The translations under genes and the position numbers were made by a program. Shown in pieces: positions 1 through 6,645 of a stretch of 7,095 nt of DNA. Every line of letters begins with the position of its first letter. Position 1 is the first letter of the stretch. The notes beneath the pieces are model-generated. The model was not told the DNA's origin. It did no database searches and saw nothing but the letters and a program-made list of their open reading frames with translations. The stretch comes from Aquisalimonas sp. (GTDB lineage Bacteria > Pseudomonadota > Gammaproteobacteria > Nitrococcales > Aquisalimonadaceae): NCBI GenBank assembly GCA_007133445.1, contig SLMR01000358.1:1-7095 (forward strand). The letters run 5' to 3'.

Positions 1-1527
1 ATCCAGGGGCACCGGCCTGCAGTCTCGTTCGAGGACGGCGAGACGTGGAGCCACGACGCGCTCCGCCAGCGGGTCAACGCGGTTGCCAACGGTCTTCTGG
101 AGCAGGGCATCGGCAGCGGGGACCGGGTCGGGATTCTGCTCTACAACACCCTGGATTACTGGGCGCTCTACCTGGCGACAACGCGCATCGGGGCCATTGC
201 GGTGCGCCTCAACTTCCGCCTGACCGCCGATGAACTGACGTTCGCCATCAACGACTCCGGCTGCCGGCTGCTGTGCTTTCACGCCTCCCTGGGGCCCACC
301 ATGGAGGCAGTGCGCCCGGGCGTGAACGTTGAAACCTGGGTGGTCCTGGACGACGATGGCACACCCTGGCCGGACTGGGCGGAGCCATGGTCGGTGCTGA
401 CGTCCGGGTCACCCGATGAGCCTGCCTGCCCGCGTCCCGCACCTGACGCCCCGGCCATGCTCATGTATACCTCCGGCACCACAGGCCGTCCCAAGGGTGC
501 GCTGTGGAACCACGCCAACACCCTGTGGTTCACCGCCATCCAGGCCATGCAGTGGCACCTGGACGAGGACTGCGTGGCCATGACCACCGGCCCCATGTAC
601 CACGTGGGCGCGGTGGAGGATCTCACCAGCGCCGCGCTCGCCGTGGGCGGGCATGCGGTGGTGCTGAAAAGCGGTGGCTTCAGCATTCGCCGGGTGCTGG
701 AGATCATTCAGCAGCGACAGGTGACGGACCTGTTCCTGTTTCCCTTCATGATCTACGAGCTGGCCCAGCTCGACGCCGACGAGGCGGCGCGGTACGACAT
801 GGGCAGCGTCCGCCGGATCCTCTCCGGCGGCGATCCCCTCCTCCCCTGGGCGACGGATGTACTGCGCCAGCGCTACCCGTGGATCGAGGTGATCCAGGTC
901 TTCGGCCTCACCGAGGGCACGCCCATTGCCGCTGCCTCGACCGGCGCGGAGACGCTCGCGCATCCGGAGAGCGTCGGCCGCCCGATGCCCTTTACCGAGA
1001 TCACGCTACGGGACGACCACGGCAAGGTGGTCGGGCCCGGCGAGGAAGGCGAGATCTGGATTCGCAGCCCGGTGGTCTGCGAGCGCTACTGGAACCGCCC
1101 GGATGCGACCGCTGAGACCTTCGTGGACGGCTGGTGCCGGACAGGCGACCTGGGCCGGCTCACCGATGACGGCCTGCTGTGCATCGCCGGGCGCAAGAAG
1201 GACATGATCCGCACCGGCGGGGAGAACGTCTATCCCGCGGAAGTGGAAGACGTGATCATGCGTCACCCCGGCGTTCGTGAAGCGGCCGTGATCGCCGTTC
1301 CCGATGCAAAGTTCATCGAGACCGTCTGCGCCGTCATCGTGCCCGCACCCGGCGCGGACATTGACGAACAGGCGGTGGTGCAGCACTGCCGCCAGACTCT
1401 GGCAGGATACAAGAGTCCGCGTTACGTGGTGTTTACGGATGAACTGCCACGCACGCCGTCGGGGAAGCTGATGAAGTACAGACTGCGCGAGGCGCACCGG
1501 TCACTGGGCTCGGAGCCCGGCGGCTGA
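1..1527 (+). CDS. Class I adenylate-forming acyl-CoA synthetase (FadD-like), 5' end missing
   Basis: This enzyme activates a carboxylic acid, probably a fatty acid, with ATP to an acyl-adenylate and then transfers it to CoA; it should be cytoplasmic or membrane-associated. The frame is open from base 1 and ends at a TGA, giving 508 residues. Family members usually have about 510-560, so only a short N-terminal piece lies outside the window. Core motifs are intact and in order: the P-loop TSGTTGRPKG (residues 157-166), VFGLTEG (300-306), RTGDLG (380-385) and the GRKKDMIRTGGENVYP hinge region (397-412). The C-terminal PSGK carries the catalytic lysine at residue 489. The usual SGG(A/E)PL motif reads SGGDPL, a mild variation. 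An internal GTG at 202 would remove part of the conserved N-terminal domain, so it is not the start. The family is certain. Chain length or aromatic-acid specificity cannot be read from the sequence, and no neighbour points to a substrate. Confidence 0.93.
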   Translation: MQGHRPAVSFEDGETWSHDALRQRVNAVANGLLEQGIGSGDRVGILLYNTLDYWALYLATTRIGAIAVRLNFRLTADELTFAINDSGCRLLCFHASLGPTMEAVRPGVNVETWVVLDDDGTPWPDWAEPWSVLTSGSPDEPACPRPAPDAPAMLMYTSGTTGRPKGALWNHANTLWFTAIQAMQWHLDEDCVAMTTGPMYHVGAVEDLTSAALAVGGHAVVLKSGGFSIRRVLEIIQQRQVTDLFLFPFMIYELAQLDADEAARYDMGSVRRILSGGDPLLPWATDVLRQRYPWIEVIQVFGLTEGTPIAAASTGAETLAHPESVGRPMPFTEITLRDDHGKVVGPGEEGEIWIRSPVVCERYWNRPDATAETFVDGWCRTGDLGRLTDDGLLCIAGRKKDMIRTGGENVYPAEVEDVIMRHPGVREAAVIAVPDAKFIETVCAVIVPAPGADIDEQAVVQHCRQTLAGYKSPRYVVFTDELPRTPSGKLMKYRLREAHRSLGSEPGG

Positions 1528-1549
1528 CCGGCACGCCCTGCGCCGGGCT
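1514..1549. terminator. Possible shared terminator hairpin between convergent genes
   Basis: A perfect 9-bp inverted repeat pairs AGCCCGGCG (1514-1522) with CGCCGGGCT (1541-1549) around an 18-nt loop. It covers both stop codons of the convergent synthetase and 96-residue genes, which end only 20 bp apart. A nested 12-bp palindrome, CGGGCTAGCCCG, lies at 1544-1555. Neither side has a proper T-run (the plus side has only CTTTC), so this is a GC-rich hairpin that may slow both transcription complexes, not a textbook intrinsic terminator. Confidence 0.35.
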
Positions 1550-1838
1550 AGCCCGCTTTCATCTGCGGGTCACTACGCAACGCCTGGGGATACTTCTCGC
1601 AGAATCGGTCATGGACGATCTGAAGCTTCGCGGCGTGATCGGTGTTGCCGCGAGCCCTCGCCAGGGCGATGTCGTCCGTTATCATGTGCCGAATGCGGAC
1701 CACGCCTTCGTCGGTGCGAACCAGGCAGTGGCCAAGCTCCATGGCAACCATCTCGTGACAGTGTTCGTGTTCGGCAATGGCCTCCACTTCCTCCTCGGTC
1801 AGGTCCGTCATCGCGAGGCAGTCCTCATATGTCAGCAT
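1548..1838 (-). CDS. Unrecognised small acidic His/Cys-containing protein (96 aa)
   Basis: I do not recognise a named domain. The protein looks soluble and cytoplasmic, with no signal peptide or membrane segment. It opens MLTYEDC, followed by an acidic predicted helix (DLTEEEVEAIAEHEH) and then a cluster of potential metal ligands: H24, H26, C27, H28, H37 and C38. The C-terminal half (residues 53-87) is helical and charged, with more His and Cys (H68, H76, C80). Two in-frame ATGs lie 6 bp apart. GGAG sits about 2 nt before the first (1844) but about 8 nt before the second (1838), so 1838 is the better start; the longer form adds only Met-Thr. It lies downstream of, and on the same strand as, the lipocalin gene with a 161-bp gap, so it probably has its own promoter. 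It looks like a real gene: clean ribosome site, plausible composition, convergent placement. Any metal-binding role is inference from composition only. Confidence 0.8.
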   Translation of the reverse strand: MLTYEDCLAMTDLTEEEVEAIAEHEHCHEMVAMELGHCLVRTDEGVVRIRHMITDDIALARARGNTDHAAKLQIVHDRFCEKYPQALRSDPQMKAG

Positions 1839-1921
1839 CGTCATTCTCCGTGCCGCTCGTATCCCGGGGTCAGGTATGCCGGGGCGAGCGGGTCATGCAG
1901 TGCCGTTCCGGGGCGTCAACA

Positions 1922-1959
1922 GCCTGATAAAGCTGCATCACTGAAAGCATAGATCAGGC
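1922..1959. repeat. Inverted repeat GCCTGAT/ATCAGGC upstream of the 96-aa gene
   Basis: Perfect 7-bp arms lie at 1922-1928 and 1953-1959 around a 24-nt spacer. The repeat is centred at 1940.5, close to the start site (about 1939) predicted by the weak minus-strand promoter proposed here. That position would suit an operator or a 5' leader hairpin. There is no T-run, so it is unlikely to be the lipocalin terminator. Arms this short can arise by chance. Confidence 0.3.
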
Positions 1960-1973
1960 CTCGTGAATGTCGA
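1946..1973 (-). promoter_or_regulatory. Weak sigma70-like promoter for the 96-aa gene
   Basis: Read on the minus strand, TCGACA (1973-1968, five of six matches to TTGACA) is separated by 16 bp from TATGCT (1951-1946, four of six matches to TATAAT). Transcription would start near 1939 and leave a leader of about 100 nt before the gene. A TTGACG (1919-1914) lies nearer the gene but has no acceptable -10 partner. The proposal is tentative. Confidence 0.3.
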
Positions 1974-1987
1974 TGCCCGATGGCTCC

Positions 1988-2000
1988 ATCACAGTGTGAT
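1988..2000. repeat. Perfect palindrome ATCACA-G-TGTGAT
   Basis: This 13-bp palindrome begins at the last base of the lipocalin stop codon and runs downstream of that gene. The half-sites match those of CRP-type regulators but in the opposite order (TCACA first, TGTGA second) and with only one base between, so it is not a standard CRP site. As RNA it could form only a 5-bp stem with a 3-nt loop. It lies about 15 bp upstream of the tentative -35 element of the 96-aa gene. Its function is unknown. Confidence 0.3.
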
Positions 2001-2536
2001 TATTCGTCGGCCTCGCCCCAGCGCTGCGGCACGCGCTGGATCTGCCCGGTGTCGTAACCGCGTTCGTCGAGAAACGCGACGATGCGCTCATAGTCCTCCT
2101 CCGGCATTTCGGGCTCCCGCGCCATGATCCAGACGTAGTCCCGGCGCGTACGGCCAATGACGGTGTGCTGGTAGTCATCATCCAGGTAGATGACCAGGAA
2201 CTCGGCCTTGATGGGCCAGACGAACTGCATGCCCCACTCCGCGTTGTCGTCGCTGCGCACGAAGCCGGTGGGGTTGTAGCGCTTGAGCTCCCCATCGAAA
2301 TCCCCCTGCCGGAACGTGAACACCGTATCGATGGTGCCGTCATCGTTGAGGCTGTAGCTCTCCACCGCATTGTGGGCCCCGCGTTCCAGGAACGTGGGAA
2401 TGTTGGCAATCACGTACCAGTCCCCCATGTAGCGCTCGATATCAACGTACTCGACCGTTTCCATGGGCGGGCGGCTCTGGCAGGCGGTGAGCGCCAGCGC
2501 AGCCGAGGCGAGCAGGGCAAGACCGACACGGGCCAT
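2000..2536 (-). CDS. blc: Outer-membrane lipocalin lipoprotein (Blc type)
   Basis: This is a bacterial lipocalin: a lipid-anchored eight-stranded beta-barrel that binds fatty acids or lysophospholipids, thought to help envelope maintenance under stress. The first 19 residues form a lipoprotein signal: short basic start, hydrophobic run, lipobox LTAC with the acylated Cys at 19. Residue +2 is Gln, not Asp, which by the Lol rule predicts the outer membrane. The family signature GDWYVIANIPTFLERG lies at 38-53, and the second conserved block, YQHTVIGRTRRDYVWIMAR, at 122-140. The 178-residue length matches E. coli Blc (about 177). Two ATGs lie 6 bp apart (2542 and 2536). GGAG is 3 nt from the first and 9 nt from the second, so I chose 2536; the longer form adds Met-Pro. 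The frame extends further upstream but would run antisense through azlC. It is divergent from azlC across about 73 bp. Confidence 0.93.
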   Translation of the reverse strand: MARVGLALLASAALALTACQSRPPMETVEYVDIERYMGDWYVIANIPTFLERGAHNAVESYSLNDDGTIDTVFTFRQGDFDGELKRYNPTGFVRSDDNAEWGMQFVWPIKAEFLVIYLDDDYQHTVIGRTRRDYVWIMAREPEMPEEDYERIVAFLDERGYDTGQIQRVPQRWGEADE

Positions 2537-2573
2537 TGGCATTGTCTCCGGTGGACAGGGTAAGGTTTCGATC

Positions 2574-2588
2574 CCCGCCCGTGGCGGG
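2574..2588. repeat. Hairpin/palindrome CCCGCC-CGT-GGCGGG in the divergent intergenic region
   Basis: A perfect 6-bp stem (2574-2579 with 2583-2588) and 3-nt loop lie between the lipocalin and azlC starts. It is about 21 bp upstream of the azlC ATG and so in its leader or promoter zone. It could be an operator for the divergent pair or an RNA hairpin. I found no confident -35/-10 pair for either gene in this short region, so its role is open. Confidence 0.3.
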
Positions 2589-2609
2589 AGTTCAGCGCAG
2601 GGGCACCGG

Positions 2610-3335
2610 ATGGCAGAAAAAACTGGCAACGAATACGCACAGCAGTCGGGATTCCGGCAAGGACTACGACAGATCGCGCCCATGATTCCCGGTATCGTGC
2701 CATTCGGCATGACCGCCGGAATCGCCGCCATTGAGGCGGGACTGGAGCCCGTCGTGGGCATCGCCATGTCCATTATCATCTTCGCGGGCGCGGCGCAGCT
2801 GGTGATTGCACAGCTGATCGGCGACGGGGCATTGCCGGTGATCGTGGTGGCCACGGCGCTGATCATCAATCTCCGGATGCTCATGTACAGCGCCTCCCTG
2901 GCGCCCTACCTGGGCCAGGCGCCGCTGCCCTGGAAGGCCACCACGGCCTACCTGCTTACCGACCAGGCCTACGCCGTCAGCATCACGCAGTTCATGCACG
3001 GCCGGCTTCAGGGGGCGCCGCACTGGTTCTATCTGGGAACAGCCCTGCCGCTGTGGGTGATCTGGCTGATTGCGACCGTTCTTGGTGTCTGGCTGGGCGC
3101 CGCCGTGCCGCCGGAGTGGCAAGTCGGGTTCGCCCTGCCGCTGGTCTTCCTGGTCCTGCTGGTGCCGGTAATCCGGGACCGGCCAAGTGCCGCGGCCGCC
3201 ATCACCGGTGGCGGGATCGCCCTGGCGGCCCATGATGCGCCCTATCACCTGGGACTGAGTATCGGTGCGGTGGCCGGTGTAGCCGCAGGCGTGCTGTCGG
3301 AAATCGCCATGCAACGCCGGAGGGCGCACTCATGA
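2610..3335 (+). CDS. azlC: Branched-chain amino acid exporter, large subunit (AzlC/YgaZ family)
   Basis: This is the large inner-membrane subunit of the AzlCD (YgaZH-type) exporter; characterised relatives export branched-chain amino acids such as valine, and YgaZH also exports methionine. The 241-residue protein is highly hydrophobic with several membrane helices. Family features are visible: a short hydrophilic N-terminus, then a GLRQIAPMIPGIVPFGMTAG-type first segment (18-37), FAGAAQLV (58-65), INLRMLMYSASLAPY (86-100) and LLTDQAYAVS (115-124). The ATG at 2610 is preceded by AGGGG with 6 nt spacing and starts just ahead of the conserved part. The frame is open back to 2463, but that stretch overlaps the lipocalin signal region and has no family features. 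The stop overlaps the azlD start as ATGA, so the subunits are translationally coupled. Confidence 0.95.
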   Translation: MAEKTGNEYAQQSGFRQGLRQIAPMIPGIVPFGMTAGIAAIEAGLEPVVGIAMSIIIFAGAAQLVIAQLIGDGALPVIVVATALIINLRMLMYSASLAPYLGQAPLPWKATTAYLLTDQAYAVSITQFMHGRLQGAPHWFYLGTALPLWVIWLIATVLGVWLGAAVPPEWQVGFALPLVFLVLLVPVIRDRPSAAAAITGGGIALAAHDAPYHLGLSIGAVAGVAAGVLSEIAMQRRRAHS

Positions 3336-3661
3336 GCACCTGGGCCATCTGGACGACCATCATTGTCATCGGCCTTGGCACCTTCCTGTTGCGCTTCAGC
3401 GGCCTGCAACTCCTGGGCGGACGCAGTCTGCCGGATGGCGTCATGCGCGTGCTGCGCTACGTACCCGCCGCCGTGATCGCGGCCATCGTGGTACCGGCCA
3501 TCGTGCAGGGTGGCCCGACCCCCGGGTTCTCGCCGGAGAACACCCGCCTGATCGCCGGCGTGGTGGCCGCTGGTGTGGCCTGGGGCACCCGCAGCGTGCT
3601 GGGCACCCTGGGAGCCGGCATGGGCACGCTGTGGCTGCTGGAGTGGCTGCTTGGTTCGTAG
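3332..3661 (+). CDS. azlD: Branched-chain amino acid exporter, small subunit (AzlD/YgaH family)
   Basis: This is the small partner subunit of AzlC in the inner membrane. It has 109 residues, the usual size (about 100-115), with about three to four hydrophobic helices. Typical features are an N-terminal helix ending GTFLLRFSG (residues 16-24), then LPDGVMRVLRYVPAAVIAAIV (33-53), which closely fits the family's conserved LRYVPxAVLxAI block. A strong ribosome site, GGAGGG (3319-3324), lies 7 nt before the ATG, inside the end of azlC, and the 4-bp overlap couples translation. The 91 bp before the next gene contain only weak short inverted repeats and no clear terminator, so read-through into the dicarboxylate transporter gene is possible. 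Confidence 0.94.
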   Translation: MSTWAIWTTIIVIGLGTFLLRFSGLQLLGGRSLPDGVMRVLRYVPAAVIAAIVVPAIVQGGPTPGFSPENTRLIAGVVAAGVAWGTRSVLGTLGAGMGTLWLLEWLLGS

Positions 3662-3752
3662 GCACCCATTGCCGCACGGGTGACCTGGATCAAGCAGCCC
3701 TGCTGCGAATCTGGTACCAAGGGCACTGTTTCCCAGAGGCCGACCAACACGA

Positions 3753-5216
3753 ATGACCGATACCCGTTCCAGAGAACGCATGCGCTGGCTCACCAGCTTT
3801 GTTGCAGCGCCAGCCGTTGCCGCGCTCATGCTTGCCCTGGGCCCCCCGGACGGACTGGCCCGGGAGGCGTGGATCGTCGCGGTACTGACGCTGTTCATGG
3901 CGACCTGGTGGATCACCGAGATCGTGCCGATTCCAGTCACCGCCCTGTTGCCGGTCGTCGTGCTGCCGGTAGCCGGCGTCGGCAGTCCCGGCGAGATTAC
4001 CGCCCCCTATGCCAACCCGCTGGTCTTTCTTTTCCTGGGCGGTTTCATCATTGCGCTGGCGATTCAGAAATGGGGGCTTCACCGCCGTATTGCCCTGCTG
4101 CTTCTCCACTATTCCGGGCAACGCCCGGACCACGTGGTCGGCGGCTTCATGGCCGGCAGCGCCGGGCTCAGCATGTGGGTAAGCAACACCGCCACGGCCG
4201 CGATGATGCTGCCGATCGGCCTGTCGGTGCTCGCCGTCATGGAAGGCGCACGTGAAGGCCAGGATCCGGCCTCGCGGCGCGGATTCTCCCTGGCCCTGCT
4301 GCTAGGGATCGCCTTCGGTGCCAACATCGGCGGCATGGGGACGCTGATCGGCACGCCGCCCAACGCCATTCTGGCCGGCTTCATGAGTGACACCTACGGC
4401 ATACAGATCGGGTTCGGGCAATGGATGATGGTGGGCTTCCCCGTGAGCCTGGTGCTGCTTGTCGCCTGCTGGTGGGTGCTGACACGCTGGGCATTCGCCG
4501 TGGATCGCCGCCCCGCGGCCGGCATCAGAGACATCATACATGAGCGTCGCACGGAACTCGGGGCGCTCTCGCGGAGTGAACGGCGCGTGCTTCTCGTATT
4601 CGTGGCTACCGCCCTCGCCTGGATGTTTCGCCCGCTTCTGGAAGCCATCACTGGTGCCGCCATCTCCGACGCCGGCATCGCCGTGACAGCAGCCGTCCTG
4701 CTGTTTCTCATCCCCGCCGCCGGACCCAGGCGCGGCGCACTGCTGGACTGGAACAGCACCCGTGAACTGCCCTGGGGGGTGATCATCCTGATCGGCGGGG
4801 GCCTGAGTCTGGGTTCCGCCATCGAGGCCAGCGGGCTTGCCGGCGCGGTGGCTCAGCAGTTGGCGGCGCTCGGCGCATGGCCGCTCTTCGTGGTGGTGGC
4901 CGCGGTCGTCGGCCTGACCATGCTACTCAGTCACGTCGCCAGCAATACCGCCACCGCGGCCACGCTGATGCCCGTGGTTACGAGCGTGGCGCTGTCCATC
5001 GATCAGCCGCCGCTGATACTGGCAGTCGCCGTGGCACTGGCCGCTTCCTGTGCCTTCATGCTGCCCGTGGCAACCCCTCCCAATGCCATCATCTTCGGTA
5101 GCGAGCGCCTGCGCGTCGCCGACATGGCCCAGGCCGGCTGGCGTGTGACCACCGTCGCAATACCGCTCGTCCTGGTCGGCAGTCTCATTATCACGCCCTG
5201 GTTACTGCTCCGCTGA
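3753..5216 (+). CDS. DASS (SLC13) family sodium/dicarboxylate transporter
   Basis: This is an inner-membrane secondary transporter for di- or tricarboxylates such as succinate, malate or citrate, usually sodium-driven (SdcS/VcINDY group; some relatives are exchangers). It has 487 residues and many membrane helices. The hallmark pseudo-two-fold repeat is clear: SNTATAAMMLPI (144-155) and SNTATAATLMPV (397-408), whose SNT residues bind sodium and carboxylate in VcINDY. Each is followed by a TPPNAI motif (201-206 and 441-446). EIVPIPVTALLP (56-67) and GGFIIALAIQKWGLHRR (96-112) are further family signatures. With both SNT motifs intact it should be functional. The ATG at 3753 has only a weak AGAGG 13 nt upstream; a second ATG at 3780 (residue 10) is an alternative start that would keep all helices. 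Substrate and ion coupling cannot be fixed from sequence alone. Confidence 0.93.
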   Translation: MTDTRSRERMRWLTSFVAAPAVAALMLALGPPDGLAREAWIVAVLTLFMATWWITEIVPIPVTALLPVVVLPVAGVGSPGEITAPYANPLVFLFLGGFIIALAIQKWGLHRRIALLLLHYSGQRPDHVVGGFMAGSAGLSMWVSNTATAAMMLPIGLSVLAVMEGAREGQDPASRRGFSLALLLGIAFGANIGGMGTLIGTPPNAILAGFMSDTYGIQIGFGQWMMVGFPVSLVLLVACWWVLTRWAFAVDRRPAAGIRDIIHERRTELGALSRSERRVLLVFVATALAWMFRPLLEAITGAAISDAGIAVTAAVLLFLIPAAGPRRGALLDWNSTRELPWGVIILIGGGLSLGSAIEASGLAGAVAQQLAALGAWPLFVVVAAVVGLTMLLSHVASNTATAATLMPVVTSVALSIDQPPLILAVAVALAASCAFMLPVATPPNAIIFGSERLRVADMAQAGWRVTTVAIPLVLVGSLIITPWLLLR

Positions 5217-5232
5217 GGCCGGACACGCGAAC

Positions 5233-5274
5233 TTGTCCTGGATCAATTCGTGCCCCCGGCGCTTCCCTTAATAT
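5233..5274 (+). promoter_or_regulatory. FNR/DNR-type class II promoter of nnrS
   Basis: The 14-bp box TTGTC-CTGG-ATCAA (5233-5246) keeps the TTG-N8-CAA core of FNR, ANR and DNR sites (consensus TTGAT-N4-ATCAA). The downstream half is perfect and the upstream half has three of five matches. A -10 element, TAATAT, lies at 5269-5274. Taking it as -12 to -7 puts +1 at 5281 and the box centre at exactly -41.5, the class II activator position. The region is also locally AT-rich (5268-5275). The regulator cannot be told apart by site alone (FNR, ANR, DNR or NnrR), but the downstream gene is of a family known to be controlled this way. Confidence 0.7.
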
Positions 5275-5306
5275 GCAATCCAGATACATTTTCAAGGGAT
5301 CGCCCA

Positions 5307-6494
5307 ATGGCACCTGCGCTACTGTCCGTCGGTTTTCGCCCGTTCTTTCTGGCAGCCTCCTGGTTTGCCGTCGTCGTCATGGGGGTGTGGGTGAGCTTTC
5401 TGGTGAGGGGAACCCCATCTCCCGACCCATGGAACCCGATTCTCTGGCACGGCCATGAGTTGCTGTTCGGCTTCGCAGCAGCGGTCATCGCCGGGTTCCT
5501 GCTCACGGCCGCCCAGAACTGGACCAAGCGCCCCACGTGCACGCCGACCAGCCTCACCGCCCTGGTACTGCTGTGGCTGGCGGCGCGGATCGGATTTCTG
5601 GCACCCGGCCTGGTTCCCATGTGGCTGCTCACGGCCCTGGATCTGGCGTTTTTCCCCTTGCTGGCGATCATGCTCGCCGGTGCGCTCCTGCCCGCAAAAA
5701 ATCGCCGCAACTACGCATTCATTCCGCTGCTCCTCGCATTCACCGTTCTGAATGCCCTGCTGCATGCTGACGCGCACGGCATTCTTCCAGGCGTGGGGTT
5801 CATCGCCATGGATCTCAGCATCTGGCTGATTACGGTGCTGCTTGTCTTCATGGGCGGGCGGGTCATCCCGTTTTTCACCGCGAACTGGCTTCCCGGTCTT
5901 CAAGTGCGCCAGTGGCCGTGGCTGAACTGGGCCTCCACCCTGAGCACGCTTGCCATCCTGCCGGCCTACCTCATCCTCGGGCGGGAGCCGTGGTTGGCGG
6001 CCGTGCTTTTCCCCGCGGCTGCCCTGACACTGGTGCGCCTGCTTGCCTGGCAGCCCTGGGGAACCGTCCGTGAACCGCTGCTGTGGATCCTGCATCTGAG
6101 CTATCTGTTCATCCCGATCGGGCTCGCCGTCCAGGGCGCACATCTCACCGGGTTTGCAGTGAACTGGTCGGCAGGCGTGCATGCCCTCATGGTGGGCGGC
6201 ATGGGGGGGCTGTGCATCGGCATGATGGCGCGTGTGGCGCTCGGCCATTCCGGCAGGCCGCTCAAGGCGCCGCCCCTGGCGGTAGCAGGGTTCGCCGCGA
6301 TGATCCTCGCCGCGGCCACGCGGTTGTTCTACGCCCTGAGTGTCGGGCCGGCCTGGTTCATGGACGCCGCCGGATTGCTGTGGATGGTGGCGTTCACGCT
6401 GTACGCCATCGCCTATACACCCATTCTGGTCCGGCCCCGGGCCGACGCGCCGGCAGCCAGAGATCGAACGCGCGGGATGACGGCCCGCAGCTGA
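5307..6494 (+). CDS. nnrS: NnrS family membrane protein (nitric oxide/nitrosative stress related)
   Basis: NnrS proteins are multi-helix inner-membrane proteins, reported to bind haem and copper, that help cells grow under nitric oxide or nitrosative stress; their biochemical activity is not settled. The 395-residue product is nearly all membrane helices. It has the family motifs in order: GFRPFF (9-14), WHGHE (47-51), GFLLTAAQNWT (63-73), GGRVIPFFT (183-191) and the late block from H292 through GGMGG (297-301) to RVALGHSGRPL (309-319). The conserved histidines H48, H50, H292 and H314 are candidate metal or haem ligands. The ATG at 5307 is preceded by AAGGGA with 7 nt spacing. The frame extends to a GTG at 5250, but that lies upstream of the predicted transcription start. 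No other denitrification genes are in the window, so it may serve nitric oxide defence on its own. The FNR-type box ahead of it suggests induction by low oxygen or nitric oxide. Confidence 0.93.
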   Translation: MAPALLSVGFRPFFLAASWFAVVVMGVWVSFLVRGTPSPDPWNPILWHGHELLFGFAAAVIAGFLLTAAQNWTKRPTCTPTSLTALVLLWLAARIGFLAPGLVPMWLLTALDLAFFPLLAIMLAGALLPAKNRRNYAFIPLLLAFTVLNALLHADAHGILPGVGFIAMDLSIWLITVLLVFMGGRVIPFFTANWLPGLQVRQWPWLNWASTLSTLAILPAYLILGREPWLAAVLFPAAALTLVRLLAWQPWGTVREPLLWILHLSYLFIPIGLAVQGAHLTGFAVNWSAGVHALMVGGMGGLCIGMMARVALGHSGRPLKAPPLAVAGFAAMILAAATRLFYALSVGPAWFMDAAGLLWMVAFTLYAIAYTPILVRPRADAPAARDRTRGMTARS

Positions 6495-6603
6495 GAACAC
6501 GCCGCCAAGCCATTCTCTGGGTCTGCACGGACCGGCAGCCGAGTGGTTGCGCGCCGCGCGCCGGATGCACCGCACCAGCCCTCAGTCACAGGACCGGCGG
6601 GGC

Positions 6604-6632
6604 TTGGTCCGTCCACGGCGGAATGCTATATT
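6604..6632 (+). promoter_or_regulatory. Sigma70 promoter of the tRNA-Ala gene
   Basis: TTGGTC (6604-6609) and TATATT (6627-6632, five of six matches to TATAAT) are separated by 17 bp. A GC-rich stretch, ACGCGCC, follows the -10, as in stringently controlled stable-RNA promoters. Transcription would start about 6-7 nt upstream of the mature tRNA. The -35 matches only in its TTG. The rest of the gap after nnrS (6495-6603) shows no gene and no clear terminator. Confidence 0.6.
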
Positions 6633-6645
6633 ACGCGCCTTGCAT

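Noticed and set aside
202..204. GTG as start of the acyl-CoA synthetase
   Set aside because: The same frame is open to base 1 and upstream residues such as GDRVGILLYN are typical of the family's N-terminal domain, so the gene is simply cut by the window edge.
2463..2609. azlC frame extended upstream by 49 codons
   Set aside because: It overlaps the lipocalin signal-peptide coding region, shows no family features, and the ATG at 2610 has a reasonable ribosome site.
2000..2884. Lipocalin frame extended to 294 residues
   Set aside because: The extra N-terminal part runs antisense through azlC. A proper lipoprotein signal peptide with its own GGAG starts at 2536.
3693..3706. Short AGCAG/CTGCT inverted repeat between azlD and the dicarboxylate transporter gene
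   Set aside because: The stem is 5 bp with a 2-nt loop and no T-run follows; it is too weak to call a terminator or operator.
5250..5306. GTG start for nnrS, 19 codons upstream
   Set aside because: The predicted -10 element (5269-5274) and transcription start (5281) lie inside this stretch, and the ATG at 5307 has the ribosome site.
6549..6562. GCGCGCC-rich palindromic run after nnrS as a terminator
   Set aside because: It is a low-complexity GC run without a defined stem-loop of useful geometry and without a T-tract.
5319..6575. A 418-codon open frame on the minus strand antisense to nnrS
   Set aside because: nnrS on the plus strand carries every family motif over the same bases. The antisense translation is rich in Arg, Gln, Gly and His with no domain, as expected of a shadow frame in GC-rich DNA.
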